This document shows positions 1-5,476 of a stretch of 5,476 bases of DNA, piece by piece. The position numbers were made by a program, and so were the translations under genes. Within the stretch, counting starts at the first letter, position 1. Every line of letters begins with the position of its first letter. The notes below the pieces were generated by a model that was not told the DNA's origin, did no database searches, and saw only the letters and a list, made by a program, of their open reading frames with translations. This DNA is from an uncultured Negativicutes bacterium (lineage in GTDB: Bacteria > Bacillota > Negativicutes > Acidaminococcales > Acidaminococcaceae): positions 1 to 5,476 of the forward strand of contig CALAZX010000255.1 of the NCBI GenBank assembly GCA_937926555.1, read 5' to 3'.

Positions 1-1
1 C

Positions 2-505
2 CTGGAGATGGCCGCCCTCCCCGCCGGCGCCCGGGTGCTGGACGTGGGTTCCGGCACCGGCGTGCTGCTCCCCTACCTGCTGGAAGCCATCGGACCGGAA
101 GGCCATGTCACCGCGGTGGATTTCGCCGCCGGCATGCTCCGGGAGGCGGCACGGAAATACGGCGGCAGGGGACAGATCGACTTCCGGGTGGAGGACGTGC
201 TCCAGTGGACCCCGGAAGAGCAGTTCCAGGCCATCACCTGCCTCAACGTCTTCCCCCACATGGCGGAGCGGAAAGCGCAGTTCCTGGCGCGGATGCGGGA
301 GCTGCTGGTTCCCGGCGGAATCCTGGTGCTGATGCACGACATCTCCCGGCAGGAGGTGAACAGCATCCACGGCAGCTGCGAGGAAGTGAAGTCCCACGCC
401 CTGCCCCCGGCGGAGGAGACCGCCCGGATGCTGGAGGAAGCCGGCTACCATGACGTGGAAGCCATGGAGGACGACAGCCTCTACTTCGTCCGCGGCGTGG
501 GGTAA
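2..505 (+). CDS. Class I SAM-dependent methyltransferase, 5'-truncated by window edge
   Basis: The frame is open to the left edge, so the true start probably lies outside; 167 codons and a TAA stop are visible. An ATG at 8 exists, but it falls only a few residues before motif I, whereas this fold normally has a helical N-terminal segment there, so I do not take it as the start. Counting from that Met: motif I VLDVGSGTG (residues 10-18) is the glycine-rich SAM-binding loop; V-T-A-V-D38 ends strand 2, with the acidic residue expected to bind the ribose hydroxyls; E62-D63 matches the adenine-contacting position; AITCLNVFPHM is the strand 4 region; PGGILVLMHD is the post-motif strand. This is the Methyltransf_11/25 (UbiE-like) type of fold. 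The later H-D-I-S-R...V-N-S-I-H stretch may help define a subfamily, but the substrate cannot be read from the sequence. It is convergent with ftsY and functionally unrelated on present evidence. Confidence 0.9.
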   Translation: MEMAALPAGARVLDVGSGTGVLLPYLLEAIGPEGHVTAVDFAAGMLREAARKYGGRGQIDFRVEDVLQWTPEEQFQAITCLNVFPHMAERKAQFLARMRELLVPGGILVLMHDISRQEVNSIHGSCEEVKSHALPPAEETARMLEEAGYHDVEAMEDDSLYFVRGVG

Positions 506-555
506 TTCCGCAAACGTCCTGCGCAAAAGGATGCGCTTCCCCCAATCAGGAAATC

Positions 556-582
556 GCATGCGGGATTCAGAGGTCCGCATGC
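556..582. repeat. 8-bp perfect inverted repeat with 11-nt loop
   Basis: GCATGCGG at 556-563 is the exact reverse complement of CCGCATGC at 575-582, separated by 11 bases. It would fold into a stable hairpin in RNA from either strand. Neither side is followed by a run of T, so it does not look like a classic intrinsic terminator by itself. It lies 51 bases after the methyltransferase stop and may serve as a 3'-end-stabilising hairpin for that transcript, or as a protein-binding site. That role is inference. Confidence 0.6.
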
Positions 583-591
583 TTACGTAAG
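582..591. repeat. 10-bp perfect palindrome CTTACGTAAG
   Basis: CTTACGTAAG reads identically on both strands and shares one base with the right arm of the preceding inverted repeat. A palindrome with no loop is a better fit to a dimeric protein-binding site or chance than to an RNA hairpin. No promoter is visible next to it. Confidence 0.4.
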
Positions 592-628
592 GAAGAACAA
601 TACCATATACGGCAATTAAAGCAATAAA

Positions 629-683
629 AAACAGAGCCTCTTTTTCCGGCACAGGATATGTGCGGGAAAAGCAGGCTCTGTTT
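629..683. terminator. Long hairpin, probable bidirectional intrinsic terminator
   Basis: The outer arms AAACAGAGCCT (629-639) and AGGCTCTGTTT (673-683) are perfect reverse complements of 11 bp. Pairing continues inward: T641 with G671 as a wobble, TTTTCC (642-647) with GGAAAA (665-670), and GCAC (649-652) with GTGC (660-663), leaving a 7-nt loop at 653-659. Only two mismatches interrupt it (C640/C672 and G648/G664). Read on the minus strand, the stem runs into six T, then A-T-T-G-C-T-T-T-A-A-T-T, a strong terminator signature for ftsY. Read on the plus strand, it is followed by TTTCTATTTCTG, a weaker U-rich tail that could end the methyltransferase transcript. Its place between two convergent genes fits shared use. 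Confidence 0.85.
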
Positions 684-700
684 CTATTTCTGTTCAGATT

Positions 701-762
701 CCTTTGCGGATTCCGTCGCGGACCGGTCTCCCGGTCCGCAATCGTTCTGCGGAAGACAAAGG
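701..762 (-). repeat. Compound hairpin immediately downstream of ftsY
   Basis: The core is a perfect 9-bp stem: GCGGACCGG (718-726) pairs with CCGGTCCGC (731-739) around a 4-base loop. Two outer stems bracket it: TTCCG (711-715) with CGGAA (750-754), and CCTTTG (701-706) with CAAAGG (757-762). On the minus (ftsY) strand the loop reads GAGA, a GNRA-type tetraloop, which suggests the structure is formed in the ftsY mRNA. It starts 2 bases after the ftsY stop codon. No T-run follows it, so it is probably not the terminator; that lies beyond at 629-683. A role in 3'-end stability is inference. Confidence 0.65.
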
Positions 763-764
763 GA

Positions 765-1694
765 TTATTCCTTGCCGTCCTCGTCGGTGGCGAAGAGGGC
801 CTCCACGAATTTATCCGGCTCGAAGGGGCGGAAATCCATGATTCCCTCGCCTACGCCGATCCATTTCACGGGCAGTCCCAGCTCCTCCTTGATGGCCACG
901 ACCACACCGCCTTTTGCGGTGCCGTCCAGCTTGGTCAGGACAACGCCGGTGACATTGGCGGTCTCGGTGAAGACTTTCGCCTGGGTGATGGCGTTCTGGC
1001 CGGTAGTGGCGTCCAGCACCAGGAAGGTCTCGTGGGGAGCTTCGGGGATCTCGCGTTTGATAATGCGGTCCACTTTCTCCAGCTCCTTCATCAGGTTGGC
1101 CTTGTTGTGGAGACGGCCGGCGGTGTCGATGAAGAGGATGTCCGCCTTGCGGGCGATGGCGGCTTTCACGGCGTCGAAGACAACCGCTGCCGGATCCGCG
1201 CCCTCCTCATGGGCGATGACATCGCATTTGGCACGCTCACCCCAGATCTTCAGCTGGGCGGAAGCGGCGGCGCGGAAGGTGTCCCCCGCTGCCAGCATCA
1301 CCTTGTAGTTGAACAGCTGGAAGTAGTTGGCCAGCTTGCCGATGGTGGTGGTCTTGCCCACGCCGTTGACGCCCACCACCAGGATCACGGTGGGTTTTGC
1401 GCCGATACGGGTGCGCACCCCGTCATCCTTCAGCATGGCGGCAACCCGCTTCTTCAGGAAGGGAATGACATCCTCGGTGCCCTCGATCTCTTTCTTGCGC
1501 GCGGCTTCCCGCACCTCGTCGATCAGTTTCTCCGTGGTCTTGTAACCCACGTCGCCTGCCAGGAGGATCATCTCCAGCTCTTCCAGGAAGTCCTCGTCCA
1601 CTTTGGCGGACAGGCCCACCAGCTCGGAAATACGATCCGTGAAGTTCTGACGGGTCTTGCTCAGCCCGTTCTTCAGTTTCTCAAAAAAACCCAT
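765..1694 (-). CDS. ftsY: Signal recognition particle receptor FtsY (SRP GTPase)
   Basis: FtsY is the SRP receptor: its NG domain forms a GTP-dependent heterodimer with Ffh and delivers ribosome-nascent chains to the SecYEG translocon at the inner face of the membrane. From the start chosen here the protein has 309 residues. The N domain is about 1-95. The G domain carries P-loop GVNGVGKT (108-115), DTFRAAA (138-144), DTAGR (190-194), TKLDG (254-258) and the closing GVGE (280-283). The start MGFFEKLKNGL matches the usual beginning of Gram-positive FtsY, with a short amphipathic lead and no long acidic A domain. The ATG at 1694 has AGAGGT (1701-1706) six bases upstream. An in-frame ATG at 1721 would give 318 residues and also has a good ribosome binding site; one at 1733 would give 322. 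It follows smc in the same direction after a 179-base gap and ends in TAA. All GTPase motifs are intact, so it should be functional. Confidence 0.97.
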   Translation of the reverse strand: MGFFEKLKNGLSKTRQNFTDRISELVGLSAKVDEDFLEELEMILLAGDVGYKTTEKLIDEVREAARKKEIEGTEDVIPFLKKRVAAMLKDDGVRTRIGAKPTVILVVGVNGVGKTTTIGKLANYFQLFNYKVMLAAGDTFRAAASAQLKIWGERAKCDVIAHEEGADPAAVVFDAVKAAIARKADILFIDTAGRLHNKANLMKELEKVDRIIKREIPEAPHETFLVLDATTGQNAITQAKVFTETANVTGVVLTKLDGTAKGGVVVAIKEELGLPVKWIGVGEGIMDFRPFEPDKFVEALFATDEDGKE

Positions 1695-1700
1695 TCCGTT

Positions 1701-1706
1701 ACCTCT
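1701..1706 (-). promoter_or_regulatory. Ribosome binding site deciding the ftsY start
   Basis: Minus-strand AGAGGT lies six bases before the ATG at 1694. This spacing, together with the family-like N-terminus MGFFEKL, favours 1694 as the main start. A second site, GGAGG at 1727-1731, lies five bases before the in-frame ATG at 1721, so a product nine residues longer is also possible. Confidence 0.6.
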
Positions 1707-1722
1707 TTTCCATCTATTCATT

Positions 1723-1739
1723 TGCGCCTCCATGGCGCA
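1723..1739 (-). repeat. 6-bp inverted repeat in the ftsY leader
   Basis: TGCGCC (1723-1728) and GGCGCA (1734-1739) are perfect reverse complements around the loop 1729-1733. The element abuts the -10-like site at 1740-1745 and covers the GGAGG that serves the alternative ATG at 1721, with two of its bases in the stem and three in the loop. It could be an operator at the transcription start or an RNA hairpin that damps initiation at 1721. Both readings are inference; the pairing itself is seen. Confidence 0.5.
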
Positions 1740-1748
1740 TATATAACA
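1740..1748 (-). promoter_or_regulatory. Candidate extended -10 promoter for ftsY
   Basis: On the minus strand TGT-TATATA (1748 down to 1740) fits the TGn extended -10 layout, with four of six matches to TATAAT. It lies in a short AT-rich island (about 1739-1756) inside an otherwise very GC-rich spacer. No convincing -35 hexamer is present at 16-18 bases. A transcript starting about seven bases downstream would begin near 1733, leaving a leader of about 40 bases before the ATG at 1694 and excluding 1733 as the translation start. Confidence 0.35.
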
Positions 1749-1803
1749 TCTTTATCAGACTGCGGGGCGGCTTTCCCTCCGGCATCCCGCCGTCATCGCT
1801 GCG

Positions 1804-1849
1804 GCCGCATCCCGTAACTGCGCCGGGAAGCTTCCCGAACTGCGGCGCA
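1804..1849 (-). repeat. Nested GC-rich inverted repeats in smc-ftsY spacer
   Basis: Three overlapping pairings occur here: a 14-bp perfect palindrome CGGGAAGCTTCCCG (1824-1837); TGCGCCG (1819-1825) with CGGCGCA (1843-1849), 7 bp; and GCCGCA (1804-1809) with TGCGGC (1841-1846), 6 bp. Some share bases, so they are alternatives rather than one fold. No T-run follows on the minus strand, which argues against an intrinsic terminator. The element lies 24 bases after the smc stop. A role in mRNA processing or differential stability of smc and ftsY segments is possible but not shown. Confidence 0.5.
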
Positions 1850-1873
1850 CTGCCATGCGTTCCGTCAGTTCTC

Positions 1874-4800
1874 CTACGCGAACCGCTGGCTGTCGTGCAT
1901 CTCCACCGACAGAATCTTGGACACGCCCACTTCCTCCATGGTGATGCCGTACATCACGTCGGCGGCCTCCATGGTGCCTTTCCGGTGGGTGATGACGATG
2001 AACTGGGTATGTTCCGCGTAGCTCTTCAGGAAGCCCGCGAACCGGTCGATATTGGCGTCGTCCAGCGGCGCGTCGATCTCGTCCAGGATGCAGAAGGGGG
2101 AGGGATGGTAGCTCAGCAGCGCGAAAAGCAGCGCGATGACTGTCAGCGCCCTCTCGCCGCCGGACAGCAGATACAGGCTCTGCAGTTTCTTGCCCGGGGG
2201 CTGCACTTCGATGTCGATGCCGGATTCCAGGATGTCCTCCGGATCGCTCAGTTTCAGCAGTGCCGTGCCGCCGCCGAAGAGTTCCACATAGGTGCTGTGG
2301 AAGAACTTGTTGATCTCGTTGAAGGCCTCCCGGAACCGCCGGGTCATACCGCTGTCGATCTCGCTGATAACAGCCTCCAGGTTGTCCCTGGCCTCGCAGA
2401 GGTCGTCGAACTGCTGCTGCAGGAACCGGTAGCGGTCGCTGACCGCATGGTACTGCTCGATGGCCGCGGGGTTCACCGGGCCCAGGTCCTCGATCTCCCG
2501 CTCCAGTTTCAGCTCCTGCCGCTTCAGAGCGGCGTCGCTCTTCTCCTCCAGCAGGCCTTCCGCCTTGGCCTCATCCAGGGAGACCTTGTATTCGGAGGTC
2601 ATCTGCTCCACCGCGTTCTGGTAGTCGCTCTCCAGCCGGGCGTTGTCCAGTTCCGCCTGGTGCACGCCGGCCTCCGCCTTGGCCTGCTCTTTCCGCAGGG
2701 CGGTAAGCTGTTCGGCCAGCGCTCCCTGCTTCCGGTTCAGTTCCACCCGCCGGGCCAGGAAGGTGTCCTTGCCGCTGACGGTGTCCTGCAGTTCCTGCAT
2801 GAGGACGCGGGTCCGTTCCGCCAGGGTCTTCTTCTGCTCGCCGCTCTCGATGATGGTGCGTTCCAGCTTCTCCTGCTCGGCGATGTTGTTGTCGAAATCG
2901 TCGTGGAGGCGGCCCAGGTCGCCGTCCACTTCCTGCATGCGCTGTGACTTCGTGTCACGCTGCGCCCGGGAGGACTCGGCCTGCACCCGGGCATCCTGGA
3001 GCTGCCGGTCCAGAGTGCCCAGGGCGCTGTTGTCGGCGTCGATGCGGCGCTGCAGTTTGTCCAGCTCCGCCTTGGCGCTCTCGTCCCCGGCCTCCATCTC
3101 CCGGAGGGCCGTCCGTTTGCCGGACAGCACCGTGCGGGTCTCCATGTAGGCCTGGCCGATGCCGTTGCGCTCGTCCAGGGACACTTCCAGTTTCTCGTTC
3201 TCCTGCTGCAGACGCTCCGCCACCCGTTTCTCCTCGGATTTCAGCTCCGTCAGCCGCAGGTTCTTCTTCTGTACCGCTTCCCGCAGTTCCTCCAGGCGTT
3301 TCTCCCGGTCCTCCATGGCGAACTCCATGACCTCTTTCCGCTCCTGGATGCCCAGCAGGACGCCGTTCAGCTCCTCCTGCTTCTTCTCCTCGTCGGCGAT
3401 GGTCTGCTTCCGGGACAGGTAGCCGGCCTCCTTCTTGGAGCGGCTGCCGCCGGAGAGGGAGCCGCCGGCGTTGACCATGTCCCCGTCCAGGGTGACAACC
3501 CGGAACCGGAACTTGCCCTCTTTGGCCGCCGCCAGGGCGAAGTCCATGTTCTCCGCCACCAGCACACGGCCGATGAGGAAACGCAGCGCCGGGCGCACGT
3601 CCTCGGCGCAGTCCGCCAGGTCAGCGGCGAACCCGCGGATGCCCGGCAGTTCCGCCAGTTTCCGGTCGGCGGCGCTGAGATAGGGCTCCTTGATGGTGTC
3701 CAGGGGCAGGAAGGTGGCCCTGCCGCCCCGTTTCGCCTTCAGGTAGGCGATGGCCTTCTTGGCCGCCTCCGCCGTGCGGATGACTATGTTCTGGGCACCG
3801 CCGCCCAGGGCTGTCTCGATGGCGGTGACGTACTCCGCCTCCACCTTCAGCAGCGCCGTGGCCGGTCCCAGCACTTCCTGCCGCCAGGCCTCGCCGCTCT
3901 GCATCACGTTGCGGATGCCGTAGCCGAAACCGTCCAGGGATTCCTGCATGTTGTGCAGCATCCGCAGCCGGGTCTCGATGGCCTCGATCTGCTTCTCGCA
4001 GCTGTTGTATTCCCGCTGGACCCCGTCCAGCTTCGCTTTCTCCTGCCGGGTCTCCTCCGCCAGAGACTTGCCGTCGGCGATATCCTTCTCCAGGTCCTGG
4101 GACAGTTCCCCTTTCTCCCGGAGCAGGTCACGCTGCTCCTGCTGGAAGAAGGCCACGCTGGCCTCCAGCTCCTCGATATCGGACTTCAGCGACTCCCGCT
4201 TGCGCATCCGCCGGTTCTGCTCCTCTTCCAGGCTGCGAACCTCGTTGCGCAGCTCCACCAGCTTCTGCAGGTCCTCCCTGCTGCTGTCGGTGAGTTTTCG
4301 CAGCGCGGCTTCGCCTTTGTCCTTGGATTCCTGGCGTTTCGCCCGGTCCGCCTCCAGCCGGGCCACTTTCTCCTCGGCCTCGGTCTTGGCGGCGTCCAGA
4401 CGGTCGTACTCTTCCGCCAGGGTCTTCAGCTGGGCTTCCCACTCGTCAATCTGGACCTGGAGCTTCTCGTTGCGCCGGGCGGCCCGTCCCTGCTGCTCGC
4501 GGCTCTGCTTCACGCGCTCGTCCAGCACGGCGTCCTCGCCCTTCAGGGCCTCCAGGGCCTTCTCCTTGGCGCGGATGCCCTCCTCCACATGAGTGTACTG
4601 GTTGTTCAGCTCGTCCAGCTCTTTCTGCAGCCGGGTGTGCTCCGCCTCCATGGTGCCCACTTCGGCGTTCTTGGCCGCCAGCAGGTTCTCCGCCTCCGTC
4701 TTCACTTTCAGCACTTCCGCCCGGGCGGTCTCCATGGTCTCGATCTTCCGCACGAACTGGGTCAGCTTGCAGCTGCGCAGCTCGGTCTGGAAGCCGTTGA

Positions 4801-5443
4801 ACTTCTCGGTCTTCTCCGCCTCCAGCCTAAGGGGCTCCACCTGGCTCTCCACCTCGCACTTGATGTCGTTGATGCGGGTCAGGTTCTCCGCGGTCTCGTT
4901 GAGACGGCGGCCCGCCTCCTTCTTGCGCATGCGGAACCGGGCGATGCCGGCGGCCTCCTCGAAGATGGAGCGCCGGTCTTCCGGACGGCTGTTGAGGATC
5001 TCGTCGATCTTATTCTGCCCGATGACGAACATGGCGCCCTTGCCCAGACCCGTGTCCGCCAGCAGGTCCACGATATCCTTCAGCCGGCAGCTCTTCTTGT
5101 TGATGGCGTAATCGCTGTCACCGGACCGGTAGAGCCGGCGGGTGATGCTGATCTCATCGAAATCCAGGGGCAGTCGCTTGTCGGTGTTGTCAAAAACCAG
5201 ATGGACTTCCGCCGCACCCAGCGCACGTCTTTTCCCGCTGCCGGAGAAAATGACATCCTCCATCTTGCTGCCGCGCAGATCCTTGGCGCTCTGCTCCCCC
5301 AGCACCCAGCGGATCGCGTCGGAGACATTGCTCTTGCCGGACCCGTTGGGGCCCACCACTGTGGTGATGCCGGGCTGGAACTCAAGCGCGGTGCGGTCCG
5401 CGAAGGATTTGAATCCCAAGGCTGTTACTGATTTTAAGAACAC
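1874..5443 (-). CDS. smc: Chromosome segregation ATPase SMC
   Basis: SMC forms homodimeric rings that, with ScpA and ScpB, compact and segregate the chromosome by ATP-driven loop extrusion from sites loaded by ParB. The 1189-residue length is normal for bacterial SMC. The N-terminal head has MFLKSVTALGFKSFAD, Walker A GPNGSGKS (31-38) and a Q-loop at Q143. Coiled coil spans about 170-500, rich in E, K, R and L heptads. The hinge is about 503-667, closing with GDMVNAGGSLSGGS. The return coiled coil is about 668-1050. The C-terminal head has signature LSGGERAL (1093-1100), Walker B FCILDEIDAPLDDAN (1117-1131; D1121, catalytic E1122) with its D-loop, and H1153 in ITHRKGTMEAAD. The start is GTG: the preceding in-frame codon is TGA, GGGTGG stands five bases upstream, and the first residues match the family start. 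The stop is TAG. ftsY follows in the same direction. Nothing indicates truncation or frameshift. Confidence 0.98.
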   Translation of the reverse strand: MFLKSVTALGFKSFADRTALEFQPGITTVVGPNGSGKSNVSDAIRWVLGEQSAKDLRGSKMEDVIFSGSGKRRALGAAEVHLVFDNTDKRLPLDFDEISITRRLYRSGDSDYAINKKSCRLKDIVDLLADTGLGKGAMFVIGQNKIDEILNSRPEDRRSIFEEAAGIARFRMRKKEAGRRLNETAENLTRINDIKCEVESQVEPLRLEAEKTEKFNGFQTELRSCKLTQFVRKIETMETARAEVLKVKTEAENLLAAKNAEVGTMEAEHTRLQKELDELNNQYTHVEEGIRAKEKALEALKGEDAVLDERVKQSREQQGRAARRNEKLQVQIDEWEAQLKTLAEEYDRLDAAKTEAEEKVARLEADRAKRQESKDKGEAALRKLTDSSREDLQKLVELRNEVRSLEEEQNRRMRKRESLKSDIEELEASVAFFQQEQRDLLREKGELSQDLEKDIADGKSLAEETRQEKAKLDGVQREYNSCEKQIEAIETRLRMLHNMQESLDGFGYGIRNVMQSGEAWRQEVLGPATALLKVEAEYVTAIETALGGGAQNIVIRTAEAAKKAIAYLKAKRGGRATFLPLDTIKEPYLSAADRKLAELPGIRGFAADLADCAEDVRPALRFLIGRVLVAENMDFALAAAKEGKFRFRVVTLDGDMVNAGGSLSGGSRSKKEAGYLSRKQTIADEEKKQEELNGVLLGIQERKEVMEFAMEDREKRLEELREAVQKKNLRLTELKSEEKRVAERLQQENEKLEVSLDERNGIGQAYMETRTVLSGKRTALREMEAGDESAKAELDKLQRRIDADNSALGTLDRQLQDARVQAESSRAQRDTKSQRMQEVDGDLGRLHDDFDNNIAEQEKLERTIIESGEQKKTLAERTRVLMQELQDTVSGKDTFLARRVELNRKQGALAEQLTALRKEQAKAEAGVHQAELDNARLESDYQNAVEQMTSEYKVSLDEAKAEGLLEEKSDAALKRQELKLEREIEDLGPVNPAAIEQYHAVSDRYRFLQQQFDDLCEARDNLEAVISEIDSGMTRRFREAFNEINKFFHSTYVELFGGGTALLKLSDPEDILESGIDIEVQPPGKKLQSLYLLSGGERALTVIALLFALLSYHPSPFCILDEIDAPLDDANIDRFAGFLKSYAEHTQFIVITHRKGTMEAADVMYGITMEEVGVSKILSVEMHDSQRFA

Positions 5444-5448
5444 TCATA

Positions 5449-5454
5449 CCACCC
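5449..5454 (-). promoter_or_regulatory. Ribosome binding site of smc
   Basis: Minus-strand GGGTGG ends five bases before the GTG start at 5443 and is a partial match to the anti-Shine-Dalgarno complement. An out-of-frame ATG (5447-5445) sits between them, overlapping the TGA that immediately precedes the GTG. The short distance to the window edge hides any promoter. smc is often co-transcribed with rnc or other upstream genes in Bacillota, which cannot be tested here. Confidence 0.5.
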
Positions 5455-5476
5455 AATCTGTTTATTGTATCGCCCC

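Larger units (their letters stand above)
506..764. other. Convergent intergenic region, no gene, rich in inverted repeats
   Basis: This 259-base gap lies between the methyltransferase stop and the ftsY stop, so both flanking genes read into it. It is clearly more AT-rich around 590-700 than the coding regions. I find no ORF with a plausible ribosome binding site. It holds the inverted repeat at 556-582, the palindrome at 582-591, the long terminator hairpin at 629-683 and the compound hairpin at 701-762, annotated separately. The remaining bases show nothing I can name. Confidence 0.8.

Noticed and set aside
531..590. 19-residue plus-strand ORF after the methyltransferase gene
   Set aside because: AAAAGG lies directly against the ATG with no spacing, and the ORF runs through the inverted repeat and palindrome.
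660..1817. 385-residue open frame on the plus strand, opposite ftsY
   Set aside because: It covers the ftsY GTPase motifs in reverse and starts inside the terminator hairpin. It is a shadow of GC-rich coding.
1755..1856. 33-residue minus-strand ORF in the smc-ftsY spacer
   Set aside because: Its ATG has no well-spaced ribosome binding site (AGGAG is 14 bases away, at the smc stop). The peptide is low-complexity A/R/S and coincides with the inverted repeats.
1895..2947. 350-residue open frame on the plus strand, opposite smc
   Set aside because: Antisense shadow of the smc C-terminal half, with the same leucine, glutamine and histidine bias and no motif.
3953..5431. 492-residue open frame on the plus strand, opposite smc
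   Set aside because: It lies wholly antisense to a fully conserved smc. Its composition (L, Q, G, H, V rich) is that of a GC3-biased gene read in reverse, and no domain is recognisable.
5434..5476. Possible C-terminal end of a gene upstream of smc
   Set aside because: Two minus-strand frames are open at the edge: one stops at 5462 after four codons, the other at 5434 after thirteen (GRYNKQIGWYECS), overlapping smc by 10 bases. Either could be the end of an upstream gene such as rnc, but there is too little sequence to choose.
1..5476. CRISPR array, tRNA, rRNA, insertion sequence or phage genes
   Set aside because: No regularly spaced direct repeats, no tRNA-like cloverleaf, no transposase or integrase motifs, and coding style is uniform across the window.

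Overview
The window holds a conserved bacterial housekeeping block. Two genes lie on the minus strand: smc (chromosome condensation ATPase), followed downstream by ftsY (signal recognition particle receptor GTPase). They converge on the 3' part of a plus-strand class I SAM-dependent methyltransferase gene that is cut by the left edge of the window. Next-door smc and ftsY is the classic arrangement of Bacillota (Firmicutes), and the short FtsY without the long acidic N-terminal domain of proteobacterial FtsY fits this. The strongly GC-rich, GC3-biased coding sequence points to a GC-rich member of that phylum. A Negativicutes or Clostridia-like host is a guess from the general look of the proteins and was not tested.

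Layout from left to right: (1) 2-505 (+), methyltransferase, 5' end missing. (2) 506-764, convergent intergenic region with no gene. It is AT-richer than the genes and full of inverted repeats: an 8-bp repeat at 556-582 abutting a 10-bp palindrome, a long near-perfect hairpin at 629-683 with U-rich flanks on both sides (probable bidirectional terminator), and a compound hairpin at 701-762 starting just after the ftsY stop. (3) 765-1694 (-), ftsY. (4) 1695-1873, a spacer that is long for a tight operon. It carries GC-rich nested inverted repeats and then an AT-rich island with an extended -10-like site and a small hairpin, so ftsY may have its own promoter as well as smc read-through. (5) 1874-5443 (-), complete smc with a GTG start. 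(6) 5444-5476, the smc ribosome binding site and possibly the last codons of an upstream gene.

SMC acts on the nucleoid with ScpA/ScpB. FtsY acts at the membrane with Ffh/4.5S RNA in co-translational insertion of membrane proteins. They share a locus by conserved gene order, not by a common pathway. I see no mobile element, CRISPR array, tRNA, rRNA or novel multi-gene system. The points worth a second look are in the non-coding spacers and in the start sites of ftsY and smc.
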